From positions 146,539,637 to 146,603,636 of the forward strand of contig CM061142.1 of assembly GCA_030789695.1 (NCBI GenBank): 64,000 bases of DNA, read 5' to 3'. This DNA comes from Scilla litardierei. Lineage: Eukaryota > Streptophyta > Magnoliopsida > Asparagales > Asparagaceae. This document shows positions 1 to 10,851 of this stretch, one piece after another. Under the pieces are notes generated by a model that did not search any database, was not told the origin of the DNA, and worked only from the letters and a program-made list of their open reading frames with translations. Each line of letters opens with the position of its first letter. Within the stretch, counting starts at the first letter, position 1. Both the position numbers and the translations under genes were made by a program.

Positions 1-1140
1 CACGCCATACATACCATAGTCACCAAATCCTATAACTATCACATACTCACCCGTGCATGGTGCACACCCACACACGCTAATATTTCATTCATATATATAT
101 ACCAATCACACCACTATATGCTTAGCACATCTACGCACCTAGTTTAGCTAGTGCACATATACTCACGCAACCAAGTCCTTAGTGAAAACTATACCACAAG
201 ACCAACTCACATAACTATATATTGGTATGGCCACCCACAATCGTGTGCGTAACACAACCGGCACAAACAATCCTGACACTATACATACATCATTCATCAC
301 TATACACCAACCACATACAATACACCAATGTACATAGAGTGTACCCACCCAGCTTGAGTGAGACTTAAAATCATAGCGGAATAATTCCATATACGTAACA
401 TAGCATCCATATATATATGCCAATACTAGCCAATGCATACACGTCTACCAACATAACCACATACATATCTAAATGCCAAACACCCTTAATATCTAACCAG
501 GTAATATCACATATTTCAACCACTTCATATATCATGATATTCTTACAAACATCAGCACACCTATAATTACAATACTCTCCCTAATAAAAGTATTTACCCA
601 TAGTCGCACCCAAGCATCGTATATCTTCATACCATACCCATCCACCCATAATTGGCACACCAATACACTTACTTCACCCATTAGTCAAGATATGCAATAG
701 CCGTGTATACCTCACGGTATACACGCATACGACAGCCACGATAGTAAGCAATACCAATCAAAATTATATTCCTACTACCATATATATATCACCTACATAC
801 TCACGCAGCAATTTCATAACTACACGCGTCTACGCACAATACGTAACTACGTACGAGCACACACTCACACGTACAACACATATGTCACATAATAGGCCAA
901 CCCACTTTAACTATACGTACACCCATTATTATCACACCCAGCATACATATAGTTTCACCAATCATATTATTTCAACCATCATAAGTATCTCCAACTACGT
1001 ACACCCTATTCAGACATTCCAATACAGAATCTTATATACATAGACGCCCCTAGAGTGGCATAGCTATCCTCGCACATATCCATAAATATTAACACACTTA
1101 CAATTTCATAATATCACGAATAACTCTGAGTATGTATATA
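1..1140 (-). repeat. G-poor low-complexity retroelement interior
   Basis: Long run of A, C and T with few G on the plus strand, rich in ATAC, CACA and ATATAT steps. Read on the minus strand it is T/G/A-rich, like the interior of the element at 29,640-32,740. It lies downstream, in minus orientation, of the LTR, PBS and gag remnant at 5,882-2,776, so I take it as interior of that gypsy element. No coding sequence seen. The element continues beyond base 1. Confidence 0.5.
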
Positions 1141-2640
1141 TCACACAATAGACAACATCACCAAAAACACTAGAAGTATAAAACGGTCATATTTTGAAAA
1201 GTTGGGGTTCCCCTTCATATAAACGATATTTGAGGATCGATAAAATCACTTGTTCGAAATAAGTTTGAGTTGAATGCTCATAATAAGAGGAAATGATTTA
1301 TTGGCTTAACGGAAATCATCATGAAGGGAAGTAAAGCGTTCATACGCACATTAAGGACGTAGTTTTAGAAAATATTATACGGCAGTGATTTAACAATGTT
1401 GGCAAAAGTCTTGAAACGAAATTTAATTAACGAAAGAATTCTAAATTCATGCCAAATACTTTCAAAATCTTTAAGCCAGGAAAAGCTCAAATAATCAATA
1501 TTGAAACCACCTTTTAGTGCAACCGGGATTTGCCAAAAGAAATCGTTTTACACAAAGCTCTTAACATACGAGCTAATGAGCCTAACACGGATATATGAAA
1601 ACATTCGAAATTCAACTTAGTTTAGAAATTATTCTAAAAGCATGTGTGGTGGACGGAAAACTCAGTAGTAGGTTTGTCAAAATTTGTAATAAGCTTTAAA
1701 ACCAAATTATGGAAGGTCTAGATCGTGAGAAAGTTATGAAGACGTAATTCTTTTTCCAAAAATTGTAATAGGGGAAATGTTGAACATATCCTAGGTTGGT
1801 TGAAAGCTGGAATCATGCGTAACTTGAAAAGTATATTAAAGAAAACGCGATGAGTCAATTGTATGGCATACGTAAGATAAGGAAAATTTATAAATCGAAT
1901 TGGGCAAAAATAAAGATACAGTTCAGGATATAATTTATATAAGAAAGGACAGGGTATTTTCATGGGTACGGAAGGTATAGAATGGAAAAACACAATGGGT
2001 TAGTATTCCAAATTTTCGACAAAAGCTTTAGAGATCTTTAAGTCAACGAAGGAGCATGAAGTATAAATTTATAAATATTAAAATTTCAAACGAATTTAAA
2101 CTTAGGAAAAGGAAGTCGAAGGGATACCTTCAGAAAGGTCAAGATTTACAACGGAGAGGTCCGAAAATATTTTACGGCAAAGCTTAATATAATATTTCGG
2201 TAAAATTTTGAAATTCAACGAATGAAATCCGATCAACTATAGTGTGAAAATTTAAGCCCATGCTAAATGCTTACAAGTTTTAAAACTGAAGAGAACTCCA
2301 ATTAAATATCATTTAAAATACTTTTTAGCGGGGCCCGGATTGCCCAACAACTGATTTACACCAGACCATAAAGTATGAGTTCAATGAACCTAGAACTGAT
2401 ATATGAAAATAATTGAAGTTCTACTTATCTTGGAAGATATTCTAAAGTAATCAAAATAGTAGTAAAGCTCTTAAAACCAAAATACGAGAGATATCGGTTA
2501 GCAGAAGCTACGAGATTAAAATTTCAACCAATAGACTTCAAAATCTACGAAGAGAATTTTAACTCGATCGAATAGGAAGGAATTAAATATTTAAGAAAGA
2601 AAGGGGCCATCAAGAATTGCTTCTACACGAAGCATCAGGA
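1141..2640 (-). repeat. AT-rich retroelement interior with an old ~0.8-kb duplication
   Basis: No convincing coding sequence. The stretch near 1,449-1,710 resembles the one near 2,259-2,485: both run from CATGC(C/T)AAAT through similar ATTCTAAA and AAAACCAAA motifs, offset by about 770-810 bases, with many substitutions and indels. It lies between the gag remnant and the low-complexity block, so it is most likely a non-coding interior of the minus-strand gypsy element. Confidence 0.4.
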
Positions 2641-2775
2641 TGCAATGCACATTGACGCACCAGAGTCAAGAGGACTCGTGCCAGAAACGTGCAAACCCAA
2701 ATCGCACTCAACAACCAACCCAGCAATCAAACTCCATTCTAGCAAACATAACGTATCCAAGCAACCAAACATATT

Positions 2776-3321
2776 CTAACAAACAGGACTGTCAAAAGGA
2801 AGAAAGCAACCAGACTGAGGGTTACCTGCAATAACCCCATCCACAGTCCCAGCCTCGACTACGGCCATCGGGGAAGCCTGCCTCCTCAGCGAAAAAGCCT
2901 GCCGAAAAGCCTGCTTCTGTGGAACAAGGGCTGCCCCACGTCTAACAGCCACGGGCGCCTTCCATAGTTGAGCTCCGACTGGCGCCTTCTCTAGACGCTT
3001 AACCCTCGGACAGTCCTTTAAGGTATGCGCCGCGGCGCCACAAATCAAGCTCTGGCCCAGCCTCCGCCTGCATTGTTCCTTCTTATGACCAATCTTGCCA
3101 CAATGGCGGTACACCTTCTGACTCGGCCCATCTTCCGGTGCTTGCTGCTGCGGAACTCCATCCGACGCCTTCCGCAGCCGATTTGCATGCCGACAATCCT
3201 TCGCCGAATGAGAAGCACCACCACAAACCAAACACTGACCTAGAAAGCTTCTGCACGACCCCTTGAGGTGCCCGGCCTTGCCGCAGAAATAGCAAGCCTT
3301 CAGAGCAGTTCCACCACCAGC
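2776..3321 (-). pseudogene. gag: Gag remnant with four CCHC zinc knuckles (Ty3/gypsy)
   Basis: Nucleocapsid part of a gypsy Gag, which packages element RNA in cytoplasmic virus-like particles. The frame is open from an upstream TGA (3,324-3,322) to the stop at 2,776. It holds four knuckles in order: CYFCGKAGHLKGSC, CLVCGGASHSAKDC, one whose first Cys is Tyr (YRHCGKIGHKKEQC), and one whose first Cys is Ser (SLICGAAAHTLKDC). No start codon and no N-terminal matrix/capsid region are present: only about 140 bases separate it from the primer site, so the 5' half of gag is deleted. No protease or RT follows. Two knuckles have lost a metal ligand. Best read as a dead gag piece of a non-autonomous element. 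Confidence 0.8.
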
Positions 3322-3462
3322 TCAGGTCTGACGTCTTCTAGTCATCTAGCGCCAGAGAAACGGGCCAAAATTAGACTCACAGCGTAATGACTCGGATGTC
3401 GAACTTAGTTCACCGGACATTCTAATATTATTATCGTTATTCCGATAATAGCAGTTACAGAA

Positions 3463-3483
3463 GGACCTGCATAGGCCACCAAC
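3463..3483 (-). other. Candidate primer-binding site, unusual sequence
   Basis: On the minus strand the LTR end at 3,490 is followed after six bases by TTGGTGGCCTATGCAGGTCC. Nearly the same sequence follows the LTR at 29,496 in a different element. Its position is that of a tRNA primer site, but it does not match the usual initiator-Met site (TGGTATCAGAGC). Confidence 0.5.
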
Positions 3484-3834
3484 AAAACCTGTCACGACCC
3501 GCTTCCCTAAAATGGAGGCGAGACGTGAAAAGGTCCGCACGAGAGTGGAGCTGTGAAGCCCCAAACCCGATAAGCGTCAATAAAACATAAGCAGGTCCCT
3601 GTAACCACAACGGAACAACAATAATAACACAAGGAGAGACTGAAATAAAAGCCTTACATCTCATAATTGTCCAACATGAAAATAAGTCCAACATCCAGAA
3701 AAGCCACCAGGCTAAAAGAAAAGAGTCTCAAGGCCCAGAACAAGGCCAACAAAAGTAACGACGTAACAAAGTATAGGTGCTACGCACCGACAACGAAACA
3801 GTTGTCTAAACAAAAGTAAAACACTACGAAGACA

Positions 3835-3942
3835 CTAGGACTGGTCCCCAGTGTCCACGTACTCCCCGCCAAACACGGGCTCGGGCTCGGCGACAGCAAA
3901 CACCTCGTTCTCAATAAGGTACTCGGGCTCGGGATCTAACAT
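3835..3942 (-). CDS. Acidic LTR micro-ORF, 35 aa
   Basis: Short ORF starting MLDPEPEYLIENEVF and ending YVDTGDQS-stop. About a third of residues are Glu or Asp. The stop is 345 bases from the LTR 3' end. The same kind of ORF occurs at 23,870, 40,859, 45,189 and 55,527, with a frameshifted copy at 63,036. A conserved stretch (GCTGACATGTGCCC..., then CACATG) precedes the start in the closer relatives. Function unknown: it could be translated from LTR transcripts, serve as a regulatory upstream ORF, or be an exon. Assignment rests only on conservation between copies. Confidence 0.4.
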   Translation of the reverse strand: MLDPEPEYLIENEVFAVAEPEPVFGGEYVDTGDQS

Positions 3943-4688
3943 GTGTCACCCAAAAGAGTAAAGGGGCACATGTCAGCAAGTCTAAAAGACTTGGGCAAGG
4001 AAACTGAAAGTAAGGCAACTAGCAACCTAGCAGTTTAGTATGCATGACATGGCAGTTATAACATGAGTGCACAATTAAAACATGGCAAGACAATTTGTAC
4101 AAGAGAACAATTATCGGGACAAGACAAGAGTAGCCAAGCTACTAACATTCTCAATCAATTCACATTTGTTTCATAGGTGTTTACGCCCTTCAGCTGAATG
4201 GTTCATCATTCACACCGATCGGCACTAAACACAATTCACGTTTCACTGTTGTTTGTAGATGTTTACGCCCTTCAGCTGAATGGTTCATCATTCACACTGA
4301 TCGGCCCTAAACACTACCCCACCCCAGAGTTTACGCCTTACAACTGCAGTTGTTGATCAAACAGACTCCCAGTTGAATGGCCGCTTAACTCTTACCCCCA
4401 ATACCCACACAAAATGGAGCCAGGGTCCCCGCACAATGAGCTCAGCTAGTGAGCCTGGGGTTGCCCTGCACATGAGCTCGCATTCTTAGTTCACAATTCA
4501 ATATATCGAGCGTTGGGGTTAGCAACTCATTATGCTCGCTTCTGGTCACGAGCCAGGAAACACAAGTATTGTAGCGATGCTACGCAATCACGGGATCACT
4601 TAAAGAATGCAATGACATGACATTTAATTTGCGTACCGTTAATGGAAAGTAAACATGACATGGTAATTGTGCAACATGCTAAATGTCG

Positions 4689-4717
4689 GGACTAGCTTCA
4701 TTGTCAAGCTAGTTCCC
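4689..4717 (-). repeat. Conserved LTR hairpin
   Basis: Arms ACTAGCTT and AAGCTAGT around a 7-base loop (CATTGTC on the plus strand). The same site in other copies has arms based on GATCTAGCTT, with a paired change here. See also 45,853, 54,859, 54,898 and 63,825. Confidence 0.55.
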
Positions 4718-5304
4718 CAATTTGCGCCTAGGCGAGTATCATTTCGTCGCCTAGTCTCTTTTACGCCTACAACAAGCAAATGGCCTAAAACATGGCGTAA
4801 ACCCTAAGTGGCAAGTTTCACTTGCCTAGCACCGGGGATGACGACCACTTCGTCACACGGATGCCAATCTACGGGGAAATCGCTGTTTTGGGGGAACAAT
4901 CATCAAACAACATGAAATTTTATTAGGGTTTCATAAAAATATAAATAGGTTATGAAAACAACGGTAGATCGATTTCTTACCGAGAGGAGGCGGAAGAAAC
5001 ACTCCGGAGAACCCTAGGATCAGATCTGGAAAAGATTGGAGAAGTTTGGGGAAACTAGGGATTTGGGGGATTTGGGGGTTTTGATGGATTTGGTGAGATT
5101 TTGGGGAAGATGAGAGGTAGATAGAGTGGATGGAGGGTTTGGATGATGATTCTAGGGCTTGGAATGAAGGAATGAAGCTTGGAGGAAGATGGGGGCTCAA
5201 GGGGGAAGATTTTAGGGTTTTGGGTCGTGTTGAGGAAGATGAAATCGTTTGGGTTGGGTATAAATAGGTTGGGTTGGTGGCTGCCCATAAATTAGGGTTT
5301 CAAC

Positions 5305-5615
5305 ACTGGTTAGTCGGTCAAAGAACAACCACTGACCGACTAGTTTGGCAACTAGTCGGTCGGTCGACCAACGCAGACCGACTAAGTGCAAACAGTAACT
5401 CCTGAACGAAAATAGGATTTAGAGTTAGTCGGTCCAAGAACAAATACTGACCGACTAGTTTAGCATCTAGTCGGTCGATGAACGTTCTTAGACTGACTAA
5501 GAGTAAACAGTAACTCCTGAGAAATTTAGAAAGCTAACTAGTCGGTCCAAGAAGGATTGCCGACCGACTGGATCGTCATCTAGTCGGTCGGTGCCTCTTC
5601 TTATACCGGCTAATA
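5305..5615. repeat. Palindromic-word array TAGTCGGTC / GACCGACTA
   Basis: Three imperfect units of about 115 bp near 5,305, 5,420 and 5,535. Each has AGTCGGTC followed by its inverse GACCGACT, then a second such pair. The first two units end with CAGTAACTCCTGA. Every unit could fold into two hairpins. The array is inside the gypsy LTR, about 270-580 bases from its 5' end on the element strand. Confidence 0.7.
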
Positions 5616-5882
5616 AGCACCAAAAGTTCCGACACGGAGCGCGGGGCCCCGGGATCGATTCCTATGACTCCTAGGCTTGATCTAATAGTAAGATACAACC
5701 GTTATGAAGCCCGTCACGAATGACATACTTCGAAATCGACGATCCTAAGGAATAAACGAGAAAATACGACGAATCGATCGAAAATGAAAGCTACGGAGAC
5801 GAAAACCACGCATGAGGAGAAAATCCACCAAAACATATATTTTAATATAGATAATCCAATCGCACAAAAACCAGTCGTTACA

Positions 5883-7444
5883 ACTTGACCCAGGGTGAGA
5901 CATTGCCCCAAAAGGTGGTACCTAGCGTCCATGGCCCGATATTCCAGTCGGTGCCAAGCACGCTAGGCCTACCCGGTTCCGGACGGTGGGCATTCCCATG
6001 TCCATTAACACCTTCCGCAACCGGGAGCATTAAGGCCATAATGATATCTCCCAACACTTTGTCCAAGCCGTTCCCACGCGCGAGGACTCCATGTCTACAC
6101 TAGGGGCGTGAGCTATGGCTAGGGAGTCAACCGCCAAGTTTATTCCCCCTTGGCCCGACGGTCAAAGGCGGTCTTTCTCCCGCCAATGACAGTCTAACAC
6201 CCCCGCGTAACCCTAATGGCCAAATAGGTCGAATGTGATTTCTAGCAATACATCGAAGCGGATCTTGACTGGACAAGCACCGGACCCCAACCCCCAACAC
6301 AACTAGTGTGTTGCCGTACGAATTGGACCCAGATTGCTAGAAATCCCCATTGACACATTTCATCGAACACATGCCATGCAACCAAGCCAAATGTAAATTT
6401 CCAAGCATCAATCCTACCCTAACCCGTATTTAGGGTTCATCAAACACTACTCGATGGTGAAGAACATGCTATAAAGCAAAATAATGACAAACAAACATTC
6501 ACCATCAAGCAACAAAGAAAATAACACAAAACAATAGAAAAAGAGAGAAGAAAATACTTATCTTGAGTTTGAATCTTCAATCCAATACAAGATTTATTAA
6601 GCAAAAACCTAATCTAATCTACCCTAAGCCTCCCAAGAAAGGGGCTGAAAAAGCCCTAAAAACTAGAGAGCATCATCCTCAAGTCGGCCAGCCTCGTGTA
6701 TTTATAGCCCCACTTTGAAACCCTAATGGTTCGGGTCCAAGCCCGCAGAAAAACCGCCACCCGATCGGTTGATGAGTCAACCGATCGGGTGTGAGCTTCG
6801 AAAATCTTCAACCGGGCGCTGAGACGAGCGGGTGGCTCTGTTGGTTCGCTAAATGAGGAATTGCAGCTACAGATGAACCGATCGGGTGATATGTCACCCG
6901 ATCGGTTAGAATTACGCTCCATTTGGCCGAGAGTTCCGTCGGATTCAAACGGTCGACGAACCGGTCGGTTGAGCTGTCCGGGTCGTCTCTTGGAAAATTC
7001 CGCTACAGGTGAACCGATCGGGTGATAAGTCACCCGATCTGTTGGAATTCAGCCCAAATGACAGAGGGCTCCATCGGTTCACCCGATCGCTGAACCGATC
7101 GGGTGAGCTGCTATTCTTCTTCAGCTGCCGCCCGGGTAGGATACGCGTGCATCAACCGATCGGGTGACTGATCCACCCGATCGGTTGAGGGCCGAGGAAC
7201 ATCAATCTTCATTGCTTTGACCCTCTGGATCACGCGTGACTCCTCCCGTTGCTCCGGGGACACATGATATCATCGTTTTACACCCCAAATGCCAGCAAAC
7301 TCCTGCAAAACACGGAAAATACGGAAAAGTGAAAGAAAACAAGAAAACACGAGAAAACACGAGAAAACAAATAAAAGACGGCGGTAAATACGGAAAAACA
7401 TGGAAGAAAATACGCGTAAATATATGAAATATAAACGCACGTCA
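5883..7444 (-). mobile_element. Athila-like 3' LTR, truncated (1,562 bp present)
   Basis: Direct repeat of 11,098-12,651, with roughly 40 visible differences (about 97% identity by eye). On the minus strand it begins TGACGTGCGTTT at 7,444, just after a polypurine tract, so it is the 3' LTR. It stops at 5,883, where the gypsy LTR begins. The last 246 bases present in the sister LTR (10,852-11,097) are missing and should lie left of the window. Confidence 0.85.
6758..7188. repeat. Five inverted pairs of the word CCGATCGG
   Basis: Pairs of CACCCGATCGGTTGA and its inverse form hairpins. 6,758-6,791 has perfect 15-bp arms and a 4-base loop. 6,876-6,907 has 14-bp arms and a 4-base loop. The pair near 7,010-7,036 is imperfect. 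The one near 7,080-7,105 is short-armed. 7,152-7,188 has 15-bp arms and a 7-base loop. The same five occur in the sister LTR. Confidence 0.85.
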
Positions 7445-7462
7445 AAATCCCCCAAGCTGAAC
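7445..7462 (-). other. Polypurine tract (second-strand primer)
   Basis: On the minus strand GTTCAGCTTGGGGGATTT lies directly before the 3' LTR start TGACGTGC. Further AGCTTGGGGGA copies occur at 8,741 and 8,979. Confidence 0.75.
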
Positions 7463-9315
7463 TCTTCCACGTCCTCGAGGAAGACGTGTGAGAGTAGGAG
7501 CTCGGAGGGAGAAAATAGAGAGAAAGAGAGAAAAAGAGAACTCTAAATCCTAAATCGCCCGTAAGGGTCAACAAAATCAAACACGCAACACTAAGCAAGT
7601 ATACGACAAAACACAACACTAAACCAAGGAATGTGAGTCCAAACAAGTGTCGTGGGCCCACGCAGTGAAGCGCAAGTGAGTGTGGTCGTGTGCTAGCAGA
7701 CGGTGTCGCTATCTACATTGTGCAATAAGGCTCCATATACACATACCCAAAGAAAGACCCAAATATCGATTCAATTTGAAGTTGCGGTGTATATTAGCTC
7801 AAGCATGCATGAGAAGAGTATAAGAATAGAAGCGTATCATGCATCGGGGACTCCACAGCTAGGGACAAGGAAATCACCACACTATATCCTAGATAATCGC
7901 TAGAAGGTCCCTATGCCAAGTGTTTTCGAAAACGAGGGAGGTTGAGAAGGTGTGGAGTAGAATACTCGGTGCAAATTCTCGCCTTCCCTTTATTCTCGGT
8001 AGATAGGAAAAATATTCACACACGGAAATTTTTGGGTTTTGGGTATTTGTATTTTTTTTTGGATTTTTGGCTATACATATTTTTTTTTCTTTTCTCTTTT
8101 CTTTTCTTTTTTGGGTTTTTCTTTTCTCTCCTTTTTTGGATTTTTGGATATTGGGATATATACATGTGTACTCTCCCAAGTGGGAGAACGGTACACGACG
8201 AGGGGATTTGCACCAAGTAAAATAAAAATGAAATCGGATTCTAAACACTTGGGCAAAAGGGGATATTTCTCGCTAATCAGAGCATAGGCTAAATGGGTTA
8301 TCCTAGTCCTTGATTGTGGAATCCCGACACATGCGAAATGAAGCGTACGATATATATATAGCATGCAGAAGAAGCAGACAGTAGAAACAAATACCGCATA
8401 TTCAGATCGAAGCATGATAATCTAGGGGTCATTCCTGGACAGGTATATAAAGTAAAATCACAAAGTAGAAGCACACCAAACAGCTAGGCACGACGCACGA
8501 CTCACAAAAAGCTAAGTGGACCCGCGATGCATGAAATGCAAGAGGACTCGATATCCTAGGGTTAGTGAATGTGATTATCGAAGCTGTGCAAGGTGCGCAT
8601 GTGATTTTCGTGGCAATTCATCATAGGGTTCATCTCTAGGAGAAAGAGATGAAAAGAAGAAAAGAAAAAGAAAAAGAAAAACACGGAGAAAAATGACTCA
8701 AATAACGAAGAAAAAGAGACAAATGACGCACGAAGTGCGACTCCCCCAAGCTGAAACTTGCATTGTCCTCAATGCAATAGTAGTGAATACGGGAGGGCAA
8801 TGAAAATGGGGGGGAGTTACGCACTGACACAAAAAATGAAAAACACGAAAAACACATGAGCAAAACTAAAAAATAAAGAAAAAGAAACACTCAAATAAAA
8901 GATATAAAACACGACAAAAGAACACCTAGACACAGACACACAACAACGACACACGAAAACATGCACACAAATCGATTTCCCCCAAGCTGAACATGACAAT
9001 GCCAGCGAAACGATATGATCAATGTGATGCAGAATTATGCAAGGGGAAGATCGGAAAAGAAAAGAAAGAAATCAAAATGCAGGAGAGGCGGTGTGCTCAT
9101 TCTCCTCGGAAGAGGATGAGGGTGAAATGATAGAAGGGCACGACATGAAGGGTTATTAAGATGGAAAAGCAAACCCTAGATACGCTCCCCTCGCTAATGA
9201 GAGGAGACGAGATTATTCAAACCTAAACTAGAAAGCGGTAAATTTTTACACTACTGGATTAGGATACACCTGAGCATAGGTGGATCCAAGATCTGGAGCG
9301 GGGCAGGTAGCTGCT
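7463..9315 (-). other. Non-coding 3' interior of the Athila-like element
   Basis: No supported gene. It holds purine-rich tracts on the minus strand (complements of 8,050-8,150), an A/G-rich run on the plus strand (8,640-8,900), and two extra polypurine-like motifs, the complements of CCCCCAAGCTGAA at 8,743 and 8,979. The open frames here are low-complexity. No reverse transcriptase or integrase motif is seen, so pol is deleted. Confidence 0.6.
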
Positions 9316-10632
9316 CTAACTGCTCCTTATGTGGCTCGCCAGAAGCGCTATGCCACGTGTGCCAATGGACCCAAGCAATGCACCTCCAAGCATCCCTCGT
9401 AGGTGTCCACCTGTGACCTGCAAAGGACGAGGTGCATTAGTCCATGGCAAGAAAGTATTTCCCAAAATAAATGTATCCCAGAGATAGTCACCGGTAAATA
9501 ATGGTAAAATATATGAAATATGGCGAACACTCCCTGGAAATGGTATGCTATCCTCTGTGCTAGCGACGATCAAATCCCCGCTCTCCATGTGAAGTTTCTC
9601 TCCAGGTGGTGACACACCGCAGCATACCTCAAGGGAAGTCGATCATGTGTCCTGCGAGAGATATGGTGTGTCAAAAATATATAAGTCTAAAGGAATAGGA
9701 CGTGAAAAGCGAGACTTAAAAATGGAGTGGAAGTGAGTATGAAAATCTCCCTGAATAGGGGCAATATGCTCAAGTAGATGCTCAGCCGCAGAAGAAGTGG
9801 AGAGCGACGGTAAAGGTAGATGTGACTCGGGCTCCATGGAGTGGACCATCGTATCCAAGCCCTCATGCACATCCTCCTCGATGATATGCTCATGCTCCAC
9901 CATCTGACCAATGTCCTGAATGACATCCTCATGGTTGACCACCGACCAAGTAGGAAGCTGTGACAGAGATGGCTGTGGAGGTGGATGTGGAGCGGACCCC
10001 TCGTATGTGGTTGTGGTGTCCTCGTCCTCACGCACATCCTCCTCGCCTGTATGCATAATCTCTGTAAACTCCTCAGTGCTCTCATAGGACTCATGTGGGG
10101 TATCCAAATCAAGACAAGAAATATCTCCCACAGATCCTAGATACATCTCCTCATCCTCACTATCATCATCAAAAAATGCTTCGTCATCCAAGTGGTAGTG
10201 ATGGAAAAATGGGGTATCGGCATGAGATGTATCTATGGTGGCCGATGGCATGGTGGTCTCAACCATGGAAGTGGGTATATCATCTCCTTCATCCCCTCTC
10301 CTCGGTGTAGGCTCGATGATTGGTACCATTAAGTTTTGTAATATTTGGCCTTGGTTAAACATGGCACTTTCAAGGAGAGACACGAGGCTTGATTCTTCTT
10401 GTGTTTGTGGAGGGGTATAAGGTTGAGAAAATGGATGGGATGTGTTTGGGCTAAGGTTGTGGGAAAATGTTTGGCCTTGGTGTAGGGGGAGGCTCTCGAG
10501 CGTAAATGGGCAATCATAATACATATGCCCCGCCATCCCACAAGTCTCACAAACCACAACCGAATAAGGATTGTATCCTCCTATCTGAGCATCGAAATTT
10601 GATCTCCACGTGGTTACACCAAAGATACCTGG
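9316..10632 (-). pseudogene. gag: CCHC-acidic ORF of the non-autonomous Athila-like element
   Basis: One reading frame of about 440 codons interrupted by a single TGA (9,645-9,643). Near its N-terminus is a zinc knuckle, CETCGMAGHMYYDC, as at the C-terminal end of Athila Gag. A Pro/Gln-rich stretch follows, then a strongly acidic region (DDDSEDEEM), then His/Glu-rich repeats. After the TGA the same frame gives about 110 codons with YILPLFTGDYLWDTF, which I do not recognise. The open frame probably starts near 10,632, after a pyrimidine-rich TTGTTGTCCAG that could be a splice acceptor. The matrix/capsid part of Gag and all of Pol are absent. Apart from the TGA it is open, unlike other element genes here. 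Confidence 0.6.
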
Positions 10633-10828
10633 ACAACAAAAATAAGAAAACTAGAGAGGAGCGTCAATAGTACAAGAGAATAACAAAAATATAATATAAT
10701 AGTGGGGGAAAAATTTCTTGGTTATTGAATATATATTATTTTTTTAAAAAAGAAAAAGAAAATTTTTTTTTGTGTTTTTATGCGTAGTCTAACGAACCCA
10801 AGCTAAGCTAATATCAAACTGAACGCCT

Positions 10829-10845
10829 CCCCGGCAACGGCGCCA
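10829..10845 (-). other. Athila-type primer-binding site
   Basis: Minus strand TGGCGCCGTTGCCGGGG, the typical Athila-type primer site, six bases (AGTTTT) after the LTR end GCCGGTCA. Confidence 0.9.
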
Positions 10846-10851
10846 AAAACT

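Larger units (their letters stand above)
3490..5882 (-). mobile_element. Ty3/gypsy LTR (2,393 bp), 5' LTR of a minus-strand element
   Basis: On its own strand it runs from TGTAACGACTGG to GGGTCGTGACA, with imperfect terminal inverted repeats. Zinc-knuckle gag and a PBS follow it, so it is the 5' LTR. It interrupts the Athila-like 3' LTR that resumes at 5,883 (ACTTGACCC, matching 11,098 in the sister LTR). The other copy of a 5-bp target duplication (ACTTG) should therefore lie beyond base 1. Related LTRs in the window: 23,561, 26,494, 32,861, 40,567, 44,845, 53,130 and 62,696. Confidence 0.85.

Noticed and set aside
6758..7188. CRISPR-like spaced palindromic repeats
   Set aside because: Plant LTR context; repeats are inverted pairs with uneven spacing, and no cas genes.
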